From the NCBI RefSeq assembly GCF_014489635.1, contig NZ_CP060828.1, positions 744,001-808,000 of the forward strand: 64,000 nt of DNA, in the 5' to 3' direction. The position numbers were made by a program, and so were the translations under genes. The notes below the pieces were generated by a model. It was not told the origin of the DNA. It saw only the letters and a program-made list of their open reading frames with translations, and searched no databases. Each line of letters begins with the position of its first letter. Position 1 is the first letter of the stretch. This DNA comes from Streptomyces roseirectus (GTDB lineage: Bacteria > Actinomycetota > Actinomycetes > Streptomycetales > Streptomycetaceae). Below, in pieces: positions 1 to 8,476 of the stretch.

Positions 1-48
1 AGGATGCCGCAGACGGTCGTCCGAGGGAAGAGGTTTTCTGACTGGGCG

Positions 49-1608
49 TCAGATCTGGTGTTCCAGGGCCGCCATGGCCGCGTTGTGGCCCGGCACGCCG
101 CTCACCCCTCCCCCGCGGATCGCGCCCGCGCCGCACAGGTAGACGTTCGCGTGCGGGGTTTCCACGCCCCAACGGCCGCTGCCTTCCTGGGAGTAGGGCC
201 AGGACAGGGCGCGGTGGAAGATGTTGCCGCCGGGCAGGCGCAGGTCGGACTCCAGGTCGAGGGGGGTCTTCGCCTCGATGCAGGGGCGGCCGTCGGCGTC
301 CTCGGCGAGGCAGTCGGCGAGCGGCTCGGCGAGGTGGGCGTCGAGTTGGGCGAGGGTGCGGGTGACAAGTTCCGCGCGGGTGGCGTCGTTGTCGTCGCGG
401 AACAGGCGGGCCGGGGTGTGGAGGCCGAAGAGGGTGAGGGTGTGATGGCCCGTCAGGTCGGGGCCGAGGATGCTCGGGTCGGTCAGGGAGTGGCAGTAGA
501 TCTCCGAGGGCGGGGCGGTGGGGAGGCGTCCGGCCGCCGACTCGGCGTGGGCGGTGGCGAGTTGGGCGTATCCCTCGGCGATGTGGAAGGTACCGGCGAA
601 CGCCTCCCTCGGGTCGACCGAGGTGTCCTTCAGCCTCGGGAGCCTCTTCAGGAGCATGTTCACCTTGAGTTGGGCCCCCTCGGCGGGCTCCGGCGGCGTT
701 GCGCCGGTCAGTTGGGCCAGGGCCTGCGGGGAGGCGTTCACGAGGACGTGGCGCGCGGTGACGGTTGCATCGCCGTCGGCCGTGCGGTAACTCACCTCCG
801 CCGTACGGCCGTCGCTGTCGATGCCGGTGACCTCGTGGCCGGTGGCCAGAACGGCGCCGGCCTCGCGGGCCGCCGTCGCGAGGGCGTCGGTCAGGGCGCC
901 CATGCCGCCGACGGGGACGTCCCAGGCGCCGGTGCCGCCGCCGATGACGTGGTACAGGAAGCAGCGGTTCTGGGCGAGGTCCGGGTCATGGGCGCCGGCG
1001 AACGTGCCGATCAGCGCGTCTGTCAGGACGACGCCGCGCACGAGGTCGTCGTCGAACCGCTCCTCGATCGCCGCCCCGATCGGCTCCTCGAACAGCGCGC
1101 GCCACGCCTCCTCGTCGTCCACCCTGCGCCTCAACTCCTCGCGGGTGGGCAAGGGTTCGGTGAGGGTCGGGAAGACCCGGCGGGCGACGTCGCCCGTCAT
1201 CCCGTAGAACCTCTCCCACGCCTCGAACTCCCGGTCCGAGCCCGTGAGTCGCGCGAAGGCGTCCCGGGTGCGGTGTGCTCCGCCGCCGACCAGCAGGCCC
1301 GTCGGTTTTCCGTGCCGCTCAACCGGGGTGTACGACGAGATGTCCCTCGACCTGACCCGGAAGTTCAGCCCCAGCTCCCGGACGATCTTCCCGGGCAGCA
1401 GGCTGACCAGGTACGAGTACCGTGACAACCGCGCGTCCACCCCGGCGAACGGCCGCGTCGACACCGCCGCGCCACCCGTCCGGTCCAGCCGCTCCAGCAC
1501 GAGCACCGACCGCCCCGCGCGGGCCAGGTAGGCGGCGGCGACCAGTCCGTTGTGACCACCGCCGACGATGACGGCGTCGTACGCGTGGGAAGCTTTGTGT
1601 GCAGGCAT
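49..1608 (-). CDS. Phytoene desaturase-like FAD-dependent oxidoreductase
   Basis: A 519-residue NAD(P)/FAD-dependent oxidoreductase of the phytoene desaturase/PYROXD2 type. The N-terminus has the FAD-binding Rossmann motif VVGGGHNGLVAAAYLARAG type (Gly16-Gly17-Gly18-x-x-Gly21), followed by an LERLDRTGGAA segment. The C-terminus carries the second FAD contact, CGAGAIRGGGVSGVPG. I start at ATG 1608 because the fold begins about 11 residues later; an open frame continues upstream but has no family similarity. It is divergent from the small gene at 1642. No carotenoid genes are adjacent, so the substrate is unknown. Family call is secure, function is not. Confidence 0.85.
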   Translation of the reverse strand: MPAHKASHAYDAVIVGGGHNGLVAAAYLARAGRSVLVLERLDRTGGAAVSTRPFAGVDARLSRYSYLVSLLPGKIVRELGLNFRVRSRDISSYTPVERHGKPTGLLVGGGAHRTRDAFARLTGSDREFEAWERFYGMTGDVARRVFPTLTEPLPTREELRRRVDDEEAWRALFEEPIGAAIEERFDDDLVRGVVLTDALIGTFAGAHDPDLAQNRCFLYHVIGGGTGAWDVPVGGMGALTDALATAAREAGAVLATGHEVTGIDSDGRTAEVSYRTADGDATVTARHVLVNASPQALAQLTGATPPEPAEGAQLKVNMLLKRLPRLKDTSVDPREAFAGTFHIAEGYAQLATAHAESAAGRLPTAPPSEIYCHSLTDPSILGPDLTGHHTLTLFGLHTPARLFRDDNDATRAELVTRTLAQLDAHLAEPLADCLAEDADGRPCIEAKTPLDLESDLRLPGGNIFHRALSWPYSQEGSGRWGVETPHANVYLCGAGAIRGGGVSGVPGHNAAMAALEHQI

Positions 1609-1641
1609 GGTTCTTGGTAGCACGGGCGGGGGTGCGGTGGC

Positions 1642-2028
1642 GTGTTCGCACGCGAGAAGCCGACCGCGGAGCGTGACGCGCGGCTCGATCCGTACCGCCG
1701 GGCGGCGGCGCGCATGCTGCTCGACGGACGTGAGGCCGGGCTGCTGGTCACACGGGTGGTGACCTGGTGGGAGATCGCCGGGCCGCCGTGGCGCCGTCGC
1801 GCGGAGAACGTGCGGGAGGTGGCCGAGTGGATGGTGTGGCGCATCGGCTCCACCGGCATCCCACCCGAGGACGGCCTGGTGGGGCACGAGGACGTGGACG
1901 AGGAACTCGCCGACTGGTCCGCCGGCGTCTTCCGGCTGTACGACGACGTGTACGCGCTGGAGTGGCTGCCGCCCGAGGAGGCGGAGGCCGCGCATCGCGA
2001 GCACGGGTGGGACGCGGGTGAGGGGTAG
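1642..2028 (+). CDS. Small conserved hypothetical protein
   Basis: A 128-residue charged, soluble protein without a signal peptide or membrane segment. It is rich in Arg, Glu, Asp and Trp, with a helical core around WWEIAGPPWRRRAENV and an acidic C-terminus. A GTG at 1642 gives the longest plausible start; ATG 1714 is an alternative but would remove an apparently coding N-terminal helix. It is divergently transcribed from the FAD enzyme with a short intergenic gap. I do not recognise a named family. Codon use looks coding (strong third-position G/C). Confidence 0.6.
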   Translation: MFAREKPTAERDARLDPYRRAAARMLLDGREAGLLVTRVVTWWEIAGPPWRRRAENVREVAEWMVWRIGSTGIPPEDGLVGHEDVDEELADWSAGVFRLYDDVYALEWLPPEEAEAAHREHGWDAGEG

Positions 2029-2051
2029 GGGGGTGCGGGGGGCTGAGGGCG

Positions 2052-2071
2052 AGGTCAGGTCAGGTCAGGTC
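2052..2071. repeat. Pentanucleotide tandem repeat (AGGTC)4
   Basis: Four perfect head-to-tail copies of AGGTC, followed by a partial copy, lie just downstream of the small gene ending at 2028. A simple slippage repeat in a non-coding stretch; no function inferred. Confidence 0.85.
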
Positions 2072-2527
2072 AGGGGGAGGCTCGGCGCGGGGCGGAGCCG
2101 GCGGCAGCCGTAGGTGTCCCCGGAGGGCGGGCGCCGGGCGCCTGCCGCCGGCTCCATCCCACCGGTTCCATCCCGCCGGGGCTCCCTCTCCCGGGTGCCC
2201 ATCGGGGCGGCTGTCTCCTGCTGACGTGTGCTCCGCCGCGCGTCTGCCGGCCGGCGCCCGCCGCCGGCGATCTGCCCCGGTGCTTGCCGTCGGCCTCCGG
2301 CCCTGCCGGGTGCCTCCCCCGGCGCACGTCCGCCTGACCGGGCGTCGTCCGCCGCCGGTCTCCGCCCGGCCCGCGACTCCTGCACGGCTCGCCACCCGGC
2401 CGAACGCCTCGTCGGATGCCCGCCGCGCCTGCTGCCGAGCCCTGACGCCGCCCCGCTGCAACCGAGGCCCGCTGCCGAACCCTAGCGCCGAAGCCCGCGC
2501 CGAGCTCAGCCGCCAGCCCCGCTACCG

Positions 2528-2721
2528 AACCCTGCCGGCAAACCCCACTGCCGAGCGCCGCCACCGAGGCCCGCGCCGAGACCTCTGCCGTCAAGTCCCG
2601 CTACCGAGCCCTGGCGTCGAGGCCCGCGCCAAACCCTGCCGGCAAACCCCACTGCCGAGCGCCGCCGCCGGGGCCTGCGCCGAGCCCTGCCGTCGAGTCC
2701 CGTTGTCGAGCGCTGCCGTCG
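2528..2721. repeat. Imperfect tandem duplication, about 104-bp period
   Basis: Two copies of a block beginning AACCCTGCCGGCAAACCCCA start at 2528 and 2632. Both continue through CTGCCGAGCGCCGCC and on to a CCGTCGA-type end, with scattered substitutions and one short indel. Smaller 20-22-bp sub-words recur inside each copy. The array ends about 20 bases before the stop codon of the kinase gene. Confidence 0.7.
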
Positions 2722-2738
2722 AAAACCGGCGCTCCCCC

Positions 2739-5195
2739 CTACGCTCCCCTCCGCCCTAACACCGTCGGTTCCGTCGGCCTGCCGCCCAGACGCCGTAGGC
2801 ACTGGGCCTCGTCCTCGCGGGCGGTGAGGGTGTCGGGGTGGTCGGGGCCGAGGAGGTGGGTGCGGGTCGAGGTGAGGGCGCGGTAGTGGGGCAGTGCTTC
2901 GGGCCACCGGTTGAGCCAGCCGAGACAGACGGCGATCTCGCGGCGGCTGGTGAGGGTGTCCTCGTGGTCGTCGCCGAGGACGCGGGCGCGCAGGGTGTGG
3001 ACGTCGCGGGCCTCGGCCAGGGCTTCGTCCCAACGGCCGAGGCGGCCCAGGTTGACGCCGAGGCCGTGGCGGGCGCGGAGGGTGTCGGGGTGGGTGGGGC
3101 CGTGGATACGGGTGCGGTCGTCCACCAGTGCGCGGTAGAGGGCCAGAGCCTCCTCGCCGCGGTCCAGGCGGCCCAGGCTGATGCCGGTCTCGTGGCGGGC
3201 GGCGAGGGTGTCGGGGTGGTCGGGGCCCAGCACGCGGGCGCGGGCCTCGGCCACCTCGCGGAACGTCTGGAGCGCTTCCGGCCAGCGGGCCAACTGGCCC
3301 AGCACGCACGCCACTTCGTACCGGGTGAGCAGGGTGTCCGGATGCTCGGGGCCAAGCACGCGGGCGCGGGCCGCCGCCACCTCGCGGGCCATCCGGTACG
3401 ACTCCGTCAGCCGGCCCAGCCTGCCGAGGTTGAAGGCGAGGTTGTGGCGGCAGCGCAGGGTGTCGGGATGGTCGGCGCCCATCGCGCGCTCACGGGCCGC
3501 GAGGACGGCCGTGTAGGTGTGGTGCGCGTCCAGGTGACGTCCCAACTGGCCCAGCGCGTACGCGGTTTCCTGTCGTGCGGCGAGCGTGTCCGGGTGGTCG
3601 TCGCCGAGGGTGCGCGCGCGAACCGTCGCCACGTCCTGGTACTCACGCAGGGCGTCCTGCGCGCGGCCCGTCCGGCTGAGGGTGAACGCGATCTCGTACC
3701 GACTCGCGAGGGTGTCGGCGTGCTCGGGGCCCAGCAGGTGGGCGCGTTCGGCGGCGACCGCGCGGTGAATCTCCCCGGCCTCCGGCCAGCGGCCCAGGCC
3801 GCCCAGCTTCAACGCCGCGTTGTGGCGGCGCGCGAGGGAGGCCAACTTCTCGGGCGACGGGGGGCGTTGGGGGCTGGGGCCCGGGACGAGGCCCAGGGCC
3901 GGGCGGTTGGTCCAGGTGCCGGAGAGGGGCGTGTCCGGGGGTGGTGTGCGGGGGCCGGTGGCCTTGGGGCCGTGGGTCATGCCACGGGTCCAGAGGGGGA
4001 GGCGGGGGTCGGGCGGGGGCGAGGAGGTGTTCGGGGGCCGGTGTGCCGTGTCGGAGACGTCCGGCTCGGGTGGACGGGGTGCCGTATCGGGGACGTCCCG
4101 CCCGGGTGGGCGGGGTGCCACCTCGGAGACGTCCCGCTCCGGCGGGCAAGGTGCCGTATCGGCGAAGTACCGTTCCGGGAGCGGGGGTTGGGAGGCTTCC
4201 CGCTCCGCGGGCCGACCTGAAGAGACCTCGCTTCCCTCCACCGGCCACCCCGAAGAGACCGCGCCGCCCTCCGCCGACCGCCCCTGGGAAACCACACCCC
4301 CCTCCACCGGCCTCGCCGTCACCACCGTCGGCACATACCCCGGCGCCGTGCGCCCCAGTGCGATGCGGCGGACGATCTCCGCGGCGTCGCCCGGCCGCCC
4401 TGCCGGCTGCTTCGCGAGGAGGTCGAGGATGACGTGGTCGAGGTAGCGGGGGAGTTCGGGGCGGTGGGAGGCGGGCGGGCGGGGCGGGGTGTCGCGGTGG
4501 GCGATGAGGACGGCCCAGGGGTCGTCCATCGCGAACGGCGGTGCGCCGGTGGCGAGTTCGTACAGGACGCAGCCGAGGGAGTAGAGGTCGCTGCGCAGGT
4601 CGACCTCGCCGCCGCCGATCTGTTCCGGCGACATGTAGTGCGGGGTGCCCATGGCGACGCCCGTGCCGGTGAGACGGGAGGTGACGCCCGTGCCGTCCCC
4701 GAGGCGGGCGATGCCGAAGTCGCAGATCTTCACGGTGCCGTCGGCGAGGCGGAGGACGTTCGCCGGTTTCAGGTCACGGTGGACGATGCCCCGCCGGTGC
4801 GTGTACGCGAGGGCCGCGGCGACCTGGTCCGCGATGTCGACGACGTCCTCGACGGGCAGCGGGCGATGGCCGGTCGCCGTCAGGAGCTGGCAGAGGTTGC
4901 GGCCGTCCAGGAACTCCATCACCAGGTACAGCACGCCGTCCGACTCGCCGAAGTCGTGGACGACGGTGACGCCCCGGTGCTGCAGGCCCGCTGCCACGCG
5001 GGCCTCGCGGCGGAAGCGTTCGCGCAGGACTCGGGTGAAGCCGGGGTCGTGGTGCGGGCCGGGGTGTTTCAGACATTTCACGGCGACCTGGCGGCCGAGG
5101 GATTCGTCCGTCGCCCGCCACACCTCGCCCATCCCGCCGCGTCCGATGAGCTCCAGCAGCCGGTAACGGCCCTGGATCAGCCTCGACTCCGCCAT
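2739..5195 (-). CDS. Serine/threonine protein kinase with C-terminal TPR array
   Basis: An 818-residue Hanks-type kinase, roughly residues 11-275. It has the glycine loop GRGGMGEV, VAVK Lys40, catalytic HRDLKPANV, the DFG metal loop, and GTPHYMSPEQ in the activation segment. A Pro/Ser-rich linker (about 290-430) follows, with repeated DVSDTAxRPP-like units. The C-terminal half is about eight 42-residue TPR units, each marked by H(P/A/E)DTL and LGxLGR. There is no transmembrane helix or PASTA domain, so it is probably cytoplasmic, with the TPRs serving partner binding. It lies 51 bases downstream of the MpaB-family gene on the same strand. Substrate is unknown. Confidence 0.9.
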   Translation of the reverse strand: MAESRLIQGRYRLLELIGRGGMGEVWRATDESLGRQVAVKCLKHPGPHHDPGFTRVLRERFRREARVAAGLQHRGVTVVHDFGESDGVLYLVMEFLDGRNLCQLLTATGHRPLPVEDVVDIADQVAAALAYTHRRGIVHRDLKPANVLRLADGTVKICDFGIARLGDGTGVTSRLTGTGVAMGTPHYMSPEQIGGGEVDLRSDLYSLGCVLYELATGAPPFAMDDPWAVLIAHRDTPPRPPASHRPELPRYLDHVILDLLAKQPAGRPGDAAEIVRRIALGRTAPGYVPTVVTARPVEGGVVSQGRSAEGGAVSSGWPVEGSEVSSGRPAEREASQPPLPERYFADTAPCPPERDVSEVAPRPPGRDVPDTAPRPPEPDVSDTAHRPPNTSSPPPDPRLPLWTRGMTHGPKATGPRTPPPDTPLSGTWTNRPALGLVPGPSPQRPPSPEKLASLARRHNAALKLGGLGRWPEAGEIHRAVAAERAHLLGPEHADTLASRYEIAFTLSRTGRAQDALREYQDVATVRARTLGDDHPDTLAARQETAYALGQLGRHLDAHHTYTAVLAARERAMGADHPDTLRCRHNLAFNLGRLGRLTESYRMAREVAAARARVLGPEHPDTLLTRYEVACVLGQLARWPEALQTFREVAEARARVLGPDHPDTLAARHETGISLGRLDRGEEALALYRALVDDRTRIHGPTHPDTLRARHGLGVNLGRLGRWDEALAEARDVHTLRARVLGDDHEDTLTSRREIAVCLGWLNRWPEALPHYRALTSTRTHLLGPDHPDTLTAREDEAQCLRRLGGRPTEPTVLGRRGA

Positions 5196-5246
5196 CTCGC
5201 CCCGCCGCCCCCGTCGTTGCTCTTCCGGCGGATCCAGTATGACGAG

Positions 5247-6092
5247 TCATCGCCCCGCTTTGTACGGTGCGGGGCGGGCGTCCTCGCCCAGTCTGCCCAC
5301 CGCCCGCAGGATGTGTTTGGGCGGGAGCTGCCACCGCGCACGTGCGGGAATGCCGCGCAACAGCCGCCCTGCTGCCCGCAGTTCACGGGTCACGGCCGCT
5401 CCGCCCGGTGCTCTTCTGCCGTACAGCTCGTGGGCGTACGGGGGCAGAGCGGCGTACGCCAGATGCGCCACGCTCCGCCACAGCACCTCACGCGCCGGTA
5501 CGAGCAGGGGGTGCGCCGGGGGACGCAGCAGGAACTCGTCGACGTCCCGGGCCTCGTCGGTGAGGGCGAGTTGTGGCCGGATCTCCTTGAAGTAGGCCGC
5601 CATCTCGGCCCTGTTGACCGGCACGGTCGCCGGGTCGAGGCCCACGAGCCTCGCGCTTGCCCGGTGTTCGGCTATGTACCGGTCCGCCGCGCTCCGGGTC
5701 AGTGGGTATCCGGAGCGCCAGAGCACGTTCAGGTAGGAGTCGATCTCCGCGCAGTGCACCCACAGCAGCAGTTCCGGTTCGTCCACGGGGTACCGCTCGC
5801 CGGTCGCCGGGTCCAGCGCTGTCAGCGTCCGGTGGATCTTGCGGACCCGCGCGCCCGCCTTCTCGGCGGCCTCCGTCGTCCCGTACGTCGTCGTCCCCAC
5901 GAAGTGCGCGGTGCGCCGCAGCCGGCCCCACGCGTCCTGCCGGAAGTCCGAGTTCTGCGTCACTCCGCGCACCGCCCTCGGGTGCAGCGCCTGGAGCCAC
6001 AGCGCCCTGATGCCAGCGACCCACATCATGGGGTCGCCGTGCATCTGCCACGTCACGGACCTGGGGCCGAACAAGCCTTCGTCTCGCGTCAT
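5247..6092 (-). CDS. Oxygenase MpaB family protein (DUF2236)
   Basis: A 281-residue member of the MpaB/DUF2236 family, heme proteins related to latex-clearing and mycophenolic-acid-pathway oxygenases. The family core is visible: GLFGPRSVTWQMHGDP near the N-terminus, then ALWLQALHPRAV, GTTTYG and WVHCAEIDSYL; the conserved histidines are the expected heme ligands. I start at ATG 6092, about 7 residues before the family core. The open frame continues to 6311, but that stretch does not resemble the family and overlaps a decayed TetR gene. The Shine-Dalgarno is weak. It is upstream of the kinase on the same strand. Confidence 0.8.
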   Translation of the reverse strand: MTRDEGLFGPRSVTWQMHGDPMMWVAGIRALWLQALHPRAVRGVTQNSDFRQDAWGRLRRTAHFVGTTTYGTTEAAEKAGARVRKIHRTLTALDPATGERYPVDEPELLLWVHCAEIDSYLNVLWRSGYPLTRSAADRYIAEHRASARLVGLDPATVPVNRAEMAAYFKEIRPQLALTDEARDVDEFLLRPPAHPLLVPAREVLWRSVAHLAYAALPPYAHELYGRRAPGGAAVTRELRAAGRLLRGIPARARWQLPPKHILRAVGRLGEDARPAPYKAGR

Positions 6093-6688
6093 GGGTTCCA
6101 GTGTGACCGCCGCACACTCACGCACGGCCGCCCGGGTCGCCTCGGCCGACGGCCAGAGAGCGGCCAGGTCGGGGCGGAGCCGGACGTCCGCGACGAAGAA
6201 GGGGTTCGCCCCCTGACGGTCGAGCGGGCGAACGTGACACCCTGGGACGCCAGTTCGCCCAGGTAGGCGTCCAGGCCGGGCAGCTCCCGTTCCCGCCCAC
6301 ACGTCCGGCACCGAGGGTGCGCACCGCGTGCGCGTACTCCCGTGTGGTGACCGGTTCCGGCCGGGGCCAGGGCGGACCGCTCCAGTCGGTCAGGGCGCGC
6401 CTGATCGAGCGCGCCCGCGCCAGCGCGCTCGATGGAGAGCCGAGGACGCGGGGAACTGTGCCGGATCCACGCCCCGCAGGGCAGCGACCGGCTCCTCCTT
6501 GCGCAGGACCGCGACACAGCGTTCCCGTGCCCCTCCTCGTCGACGATCCGCAGCGCCATGGCGACGATCCGGTCCGGCGGGACCGGCGGACGGCCGGCGG
6601 CGCGGCGTACCGACTGATCCATCTCCTCGCTCAAGAGCACCGTGGTCGTCACACGCGGGGGCTTCCTGCCGACACGACCTCTTGACAT
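6093..6688 (-). pseudogene. Decayed TetR-family regulator
   Basis: From ATG 6688 the first 60 or so codons read as a TetR DNA-binding start, with GRPPVPPDRIVAMALRIVDE. This closely parallels GRPPVPLERIVSTALQIVDD of the intact TetR gene at 19380-20069. The helix-turn-helix that should follow is scrambled across frames and no ligand-binding domain can be assembled. The segment near 6093-6300 has coding-like composition (RLRPDLAALWPSAEATRAAV) that I cannot assign. The gene was divergent from the hydrolase operon at 6718, the normal position for a local repressor. The operator-like sequence at 6701-6720 survives. Confidence 0.6.
6682..6687 (+). promoter_or_regulatory. Candidate -35 element of the hydrolase operon
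   Basis: TTGACA, a perfect consensus -35 hexamer, sits 31 bases upstream of the first hydrolase start. A clear -10 is not obvious; CAGTGT at 6705-6710 has 17-base spacing but is a poor match. No Shine-Dalgarno precedes ATG 6718, so a leaderless or near-leaderless transcript is likely. Confidence 0.4.
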
Positions 6689-6700
6689 GACTTCTTATCG

Positions 6701-6720
6701 GTAACAGTGTAGCCATTATG
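6701..6720 (+). promoter_or_regulatory. Candidate TetR operator overlapping the operon start
   Basis: GTAACAGTGTAGCCATTATG matches 14 of 20 positions with GATACGGTGTTGCTGTTATG found upstream of the TetR gene at 20096-20115. The shared core is GTGT-GC-TTATG. Both lie next to paralogous TetR genes, one of them decayed. It covers the space between the -35 and the ATG, so binding would block transcription. Confidence 0.45.
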
Positions 6721-7551
6721 AGTACCTGGTCTGAACCCCAGCCCGATTCCCGGTTCGTCGAGGTGGACGGCCTGCGGATCCACTACAAGCGCGCTGGGCA
6801 CGGTCCGGCACTCGTGCTGCTGCACGGCAGTGCCTCGTCCCTGCAGCACTTCGACCGCGCGGCGGATCTGCTGTCGGATGCGTTCGACGTCATCCGCCCC
6901 GACCTTCCGGCGTTCGGACTGACGGGCCCGCGCAAGGACCGCGACTACCGCGTCCCGGCGTACGCCGCGACGGTGGCGGGCTTCGCGGAGGCGCTGGGCG
7001 TGCCGCGCTACGCGTTGGCCGGCAACTCCCTGGGCGGCAACATCGCCTGGAACGTCGCACTGGATCATCCGGAGCGGCTGACCGGCCTGGTACTGGTCAA
7101 CGCCACCGGCTATCCGGAGAAGACGGTGCCCGCGGGGATGCGCCTGACCCGCAACCCGCTGCTGCGGCCTCTGCTGCGGCGGGTGATGCCGCGCGGGGCC
7201 ATCGAGCGCAGCCTGCGTGAGAACGTCGGGCCGCATTCGCAGATCGTGGACGACGCCATGGTGGACCGCGCCCATCAGCTCATGAGCCGTCCCGGTAACC
7301 GCTCGGCCTTCGTCGACTTCTGCAACACCGACCAGCCGGACCGCAGCGCGCAGCTCCCCCGCATCACGGTACCCACGCTGGTGCTGCGCAGCGCGAGCAT
7401 CGACGGCCAGCACTTCGCCCGCGACATCCCCGGCGCCCAGGAGCTCGTCCACCCCCACGGCGGACATCTGCTACCGGAGGAGGAACCGCAGTGGGTCGCG
7501 GACGCGATCGCCAAGTTCCTCGGCTCCTGCGCCGACACCCCCACGTACTGA
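6718..7551 (+). CDS. Alpha/beta hydrolase (MhpC-like), operon gene 1
   Basis: A 277-residue alpha/beta hydrolase. It has the oxyanion motif LLHGSASSLQHF, nucleophile Ser104 in GNSLGG, and a C-terminal catalytic His in HPHGGHLLPEEE. The length and layout fit the C-C bond or ester hydrolases that act after aromatic-ring monooxygenases. It is the first gene of a four-gene run (6718-11387) with a flavin monooxygenase and an amidohydrolase. There is no Shine-Dalgarno before ATG 6718, and a TTGACA lies at 6682. A remnant TetR gene faces it. The real substrate cannot be told from sequence. Confidence 0.85.
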   Translation: MSTWSEPQPDSRFVEVDGLRIHYKRAGHGPALVLLHGSASSLQHFDRAADLLSDAFDVIRPDLPAFGLTGPRKDRDYRVPAYAATVAGFAEALGVPRYALAGNSLGGNIAWNVALDHPERLTGLVLVNATGYPEKTVPAGMRLTRNPLLRPLLRRVMPRGAIERSLRENVGPHSQIVDDAMVDRAHQLMSRPGNRSAFVDFCNTDQPDRSAQLPRITVPTLVLRSASIDGQHFARDIPGAQELVHPHGGHLLPEEEPQWVADAIAKFLGSCADTPTY

Positions 7552-7570
7552 GGGCAAGGAGGCCCGTTCC

Positions 7571-8476
7571 ATGAAGTACTTCGTCGCCTCGGGCGAGGAC
7601 CGCAAGCTCACCGCCGATTCGCGGGGGGCGCTGCGCGGCAGTTTCATCGAGCTGTCCGACGGCGTCACCCACTACGAGCTGGCGGGGCCCGAGGACGGGG
7701 ACGTGGTCCTGATGGCGGGCGGTCTGACCATCCCGCTGTTCTACTGGGACGGCCTCGTCAGCGAGCTGCACGCCCGCGGGCTGCGCACGCTGACCTGCAG
7801 CGCCTACGGCCGCGGCTACTCCGACCGGGTCCAGGCGCGATACGACGAGACGCTGTTCACGCGGCAGCTGGCCGAGCTGACGGACCGGCTCGGCCTGACG
7901 GCGCGGCCCCTGCACCTGGTCGGCACCTCCATGGGCGCGCTGGTCAGCATGACGTACGCCGCCCAGTACCGATCGTCGGTGTCCACGCTCACCATCGTCG
8001 GCCCCGCCGGTCTCGCGAAACCGCAGTTGACCTCCCCCAACCGGCTGCTGCGCAGCGACCTGCTGGCCGGAGTGGTCGCCCGCCGACGCGGCCTTCAGCT
8101 GCTCCAGGGCCACCTCGGGCACAACGTCCGCGACCCCGAGCTCGGCGCGAAGCTGACCGAGATGGTCCTCGACGCCTTCCGCTTCGAGGGCTCGCTGTAC
8201 GCGGTCTTCGACACCTTGCAGCACCTGCCTGTCGCCGGCCGTGACGACCTCTTCCGGCGGACGGGGACCCTCGGCATTCCGACGCTGCTGCTGTGGGGCG
8301 ACGAGGACGTCGTCACGCCGCTGACGCAGTTCGACACGGCGCGCGTCCTACTGAAGCCTCAGAAACATCATGTAATTAACAAATGCGGACATATGGCCCC
8401 CTTCGAACGGCCTCGTGACGTCGCCGATCAGCTCGTCCCGTTCGTGTCCGCACGCACCGAAAGGCTCGACTCATGA
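7571..8476 (+). CDS. Alpha/beta hydrolase, operon gene 2
   Basis: A 301-residue alpha/beta hydrolase distinct from its neighbour. The nucleophile is Ser120 in GTSMGA, the acid is in LLWGDEDVVTPL, and the catalytic His is in NKCGHMAPFERP. An AGGAGG-like site precedes ATG 7571, 19 bases after the previous stop. Its stop overlaps the monooxygenase start (ATGA at 8473-8476), implying translational coupling. The stretch at about 8364-8395, encoding HHVINKCGHM, uses A/T-ending codons unusual for this genome, a hint of transfer from a lower-G+C source. Two different hydrolases in one operon suggest successive ester or C-C cleavages. Confidence 0.85.
   Translation: MKYFVASGEDRKLTADSRGALRGSFIELSDGVTHYELAGPEDGDVVLMAGGLTIPLFYWDGLVSELHARGLRTLTCSAYGRGYSDRVQARYDETLFTRQLAELTDRLGLTARPLHLVGTSMGALVSMTYAAQYRSSVSTLTIVGPAGLAKPQLTSPNRLLRSDLLAGVVARRRGLQLLQGHLGHNVRDPELGAKLTEMVLDAFRFEGSLYAVFDTLQHLPVAGRDDLFRRTGTLGIPTLLLWGDEDVVTPLTQFDTARVLLKPQKHHVINKCGHMAPFERPRDVADQLVPFVSARTERLDS

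Larger units (their letters stand above)
2029..2738. other. Gene-free interval rich in degenerate repeats
   Basis: About 710 bases between the small gene and the 3' end of the kinase gene. Every open frame here is compositionally repetitive (Arg/Pro/Ala) on both strands and none has a ribosome binding site or recognisable domain. The content is a degenerate array of CTGCCG-CGAG type words, with the best copy pair at 2528-2721. I see no RNA gene. Confidence 0.6.

Noticed and set aside
2838..4220. Long plus-strand frame opposite the kinase TPR repeats
   Set aside because: Its repetitive protein mirrors the TPR repeat period on the other strand; no ribosome binding site or family similarity.
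6093..6311. Extending the MpaB-family protein N-terminally to 6311
   Set aside because: The added residues do not resemble the family and overlap the TetR remnant; ATG 6092 fits the family core.
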